A stretch of 6,206 nt of DNA. Origin: a bacterium. Its GTDB lineage: Bacteria > Verrucomicrobiota > Verrucomicrobiia > Limisphaerales > J093. The stretch covers positions 1 through 6,206 of the forward strand of contig JAJXTA010000193.1 in NCBI GenBank assembly GCA_021784265.1, given 5' to 3'. The notes under the pieces were generated by a model that was not told the DNA's origin, made no database searches, and was given only the letters and a program-made list of their open reading frames with translations. The position numbers were made by a program, and so were the translations under genes. Shown here in pieces: positions 4,685 through 6,206 of the stretch (within the stretch, counting starts at the first letter, position 1; each line of letters begins with the position of its first letter).

Positions 4685-6206
4685 GTGCCCTCACCAATTA
4701 ATACAGTTGTAATCTGGCTTTGTCTCGCCAGTTGTTTGGTTGCCGCCACGGCCCGGGGAGCGGAGGATGGGGTGGAAGCCGGCCCGCTGTACGATCACTT
4801 TCGGCTCACCTTGTCCCCGGGGGAGCGGACGGAGGCGGTGGGGCCGTTCTGGAGCCGGGAGCGCCAGGAGGAGGAGTCCACGGTAACGCTCGCCCCGTTC
4901 TACCGGCGGACAACCCGGCCGGGCTTGGACGCTTACACGCTGGACCTGCTCTATCCCCTGCTCACCTACCACCGTTACGGGAGGGAGTTTAGCGCACAAG
5001 TGCTCGAGCTCATTAGCGTCAATGGCGGCCAGGACCCCAGCGGGGGCCAGGTGCGGCGCCGGACGTTCTTTCCTTTCTATTTCGACCAGCGTGGCGGTGA
5101 CCCCGCCCACAATTACACGGCGGTGCTCCCCTTTTACGGGCGGATGGAGCACCATTTCTTCCGGGACGAGATCAAGTTGGTGATGTGGCCGCTCTACGTG
5201 CGGACGCGCAAGGGGGACATGGTCACCGACAACTACTTCGTGCCCTTCGTGCATCAGCGGCATGGGCCGGGGTTGACGGGGTGGCAGGTCTGGCCCCTGG
5301 TGGGCTGCGAGCACAAGGCCATCACCACGCGCACCAACACCTTTGGGGACCGGGAACTGGTCGGGGGTCGGGACGAGACGTTCGTCCTGTGGCCCTTTTA
5401 CATTCGCAACGACCTGGAGGTGGGGACGACCAACCCGGTCAGCGAGCGCCTGGTCTTCCCCTTCTACAGCGCGCAACGCTCGCCGCTGCGCGACTCCGCC
5501 AGTTACCTCTGGCCGCTCGGACCGACGCTCACCGAGGATCGGGAGAAACAGTACCGGGAGGTGGACGCGCCGTGGCCGTTGGTGGTGTTCGCGCGCGGAC
5601 CGGGCAAGACGGCCAACCGCGTCCTGCCCTTGTTCAGTCACGCCCGCGGTCCGACCCAGGAGAGCGACTCCTACCTCTGGCCCCTCTACCACCATACCCA
5701 CACCCATAGCCCACCGCTGGAGCAGGAGCGGGCGCGCATCGTTTTCTTCCTCTATTCGGACCTGAGCGAAAAGAACTCCAAAACGGGCAAGGTGCGGCGG
5801 CGGACGGACTTTTGGCCGCTGTTCACGGCGCGGCGGGAGGAGGACGGGAGCGAGCGGCTGCAGTTGCTGGCGCCGCTGGAGCCGTTGCTGCCCAACAACC
5901 CCGGGATCGAGCGGAGTTGGTCGCCGCTCTGGTCGCTCTGGCGGGGGGAGAAGAACGGCCAGACGGGGAGGGCCAGCCAGTCGTTTCTCTGGAACCTTTG
6001 CCGGTTCGAGACCGGGCCCCAGACCAAAAAGTGCTCGCTCTTGTTCGGCTTGGTCCAGTATGAATCAGGTCCGCACGGCTCGCGCTGGCGTTGGTTTCAT
6101 TTGGGCCGGAGGAGAGCCGCAGCCCCACCCGGGAGCCAAGCGCCGCGCTCCGGCGCCGCGCTGCCGCCCGGGCGGGCGGGGACGCCGCCCGCGGGGCCGG
6201 ACGACG
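4685..6206 (+). CDS. Exported protein with aromatic-proline motif repeats (3' partial)
   Basis: I cannot assign this protein to a named family. The frame is open from 4463 to the right edge; with GTG 4685 as start, 507 residues are visible. The first in-frame ATG comes only at codon 154, so a non-ATG start is needed. GTG 4685 puts a hydrophobic stretch (VVIWLCLASCLVAATA, residues 8-23) at the N-terminus: a secretion signal with a lipobox-like LASC (C17), though without a basic n-region. In-frame TTG 4625 would add Arg residues but overlaps the candidate promoter. The mature part repeats a [WFYLA]-P-[FL]-[YFLV] motif about every 17-35 residues: APFY 70, YPLL 90, FPFY 129, LPFY 148, WPLY 168, VPFV 186, WPLV 203, WPFY 236, FPFY 258, WPL 276, WPLV 297, LPLF 314, WPLY 332, WPLF 377, APLE 396, SPLW 413. 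Short aromatic strands with polar turns suggest a beta-rich, perhaps surface or barrel-like, structure. The last 33 residues are Ala/Pro/Arg/Gly-rich and may be a linker or a frame error. Confidence 0.72.
   Translation, partial: MPSPINTVVIWLCLASCLVAATARGAEDGVEAGPLYDHFRLTLSPGERTEAVGPFWSRERQEEESTVTLAPFYRRTTRPGLDAYTLDLLYPLLTYHRYGREFSAQVLELISVNGGQDPSGGQVRRRTFFPFYFDQRGGDPAHNYTAVLPFYGRMEHHFFRDEIKLVMWPLYVRTRKGDMVTDNYFVPFVHQRHGPGLTGWQVWPLVGCEHKAITTRTNTFGDRELVGGRDETFVLWPFYIRNDLEVGTTNPVSERLVFPFYSAQRSPLRDSASYLWPLGPTLTEDREKQYREVDAPWPLVVFARGPGKTANRVLPLFSHARGPTQESDSYLWPLYHHTHTHSPPLEQERARIVFFLYSDLSEKNSKTGKVRRRTDFWPLFTARREEDGSERLQLLAPLEPLLPNNPGIERSWSPLWSLWRGEKNGQTGRASQSFLWNLCRFETGPQTKKCSLLFGLVQYESGPHGSRWRWFHLGRRRAAAPPGSQAPRSGAALPPGRAGTPPAGPDD

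Noticed and set aside
4300..4749. Minus-strand frames of 105-149 codons in the divergent gap, including 4380-4697
   Set aside because: They cross the REP-like element and give Arg/Ser/Pro-rich repeat-type peptides; one also overlaps the helicase start.
4691..5707. 338-codon open frame on the minus strand
   Set aside because: It is the antisense shadow of the + frame from 4685. Its product is a Val/Arg/Pro/Gly-rich sequence without any domain, while the + frame has a signal peptide and a coherent repeat motif.
1..6206. Search for CRISPR arrays, tRNA/rRNA, transposases, phage or toxin-antitoxin genes
   Set aside because: No regularly spaced direct repeats, cloverleaf-like segments, or mobile-element or defence protein motifs were seen.

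Overview
The window is a GC-rich bacterial chromosomal segment with four protein-coding genes, two of them cut by the window edges. No RNA gene, CRISPR array, insertion sequence or phage gene was recognised. The gene mix suggests a Verrucomicrobiota- or Planctomycetota-like polysaccharide degrader: a DUF2961/GH172 glycoside hydrolase, a Tat-exported Gfo/Idh/MocA oxidoreductase, and an exported protein with many aromatic-proline motifs. Weak or absent Shine-Dalgarno sequences and GC-rich intergenic inverted repeats fit this, with Limisphaerales (Pedosphaera-like) as my best guess. The taxonomy is inferred from gene content only.

Layout. Positions 2-1480 (+) hold the 3' part of a DUF2961/GH172 gene that keeps both presumed catalytic glutamates. 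Positions 1481-1800 are intergenic and contain a GC-rich hairpin and a 14-base perfect palindrome. Positions 1801-2931 (+) encode a complete Tat-signal Gfo/Idh/MocA oxidoreductase. Positions 2932-3077 separate two convergent genes and contain a strong nested inverted repeat. Positions 3078-4313 (-) encode a complete RhlE-type DEAD-box RNA helicase. Positions 4314-4684 are a divergent intergenic region with a dispersed-repeat-like element, several GC hairpins and a plausible sigma70 promoter reading right. From about 4685 to the right edge (+) runs a GTG-initiated reading frame for an exported protein with roughly 15 copies of a [aromatic/aliphatic]-Pro-[Phe/Leu]-[aromatic/aliphatic] motif. It has no ATG for its first 150 codons, so a search limited to ATG starts would miss its N-terminus.

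Function. The first two genes are co-oriented and both point to extracytoplasmic sugar metabolism: glycan hydrolysis, then possible periplasmic oxidation or reduction of a sugar. The 320-base gap between them argues against tight translational coupling. The helicase looks like an unrelated housekeeping gene. The final gene is the least understood part of the window. I see no clear evidence of a new multi-gene system; the best leads are the aromatic-proline repeat protein and the structured intergenic repeats.
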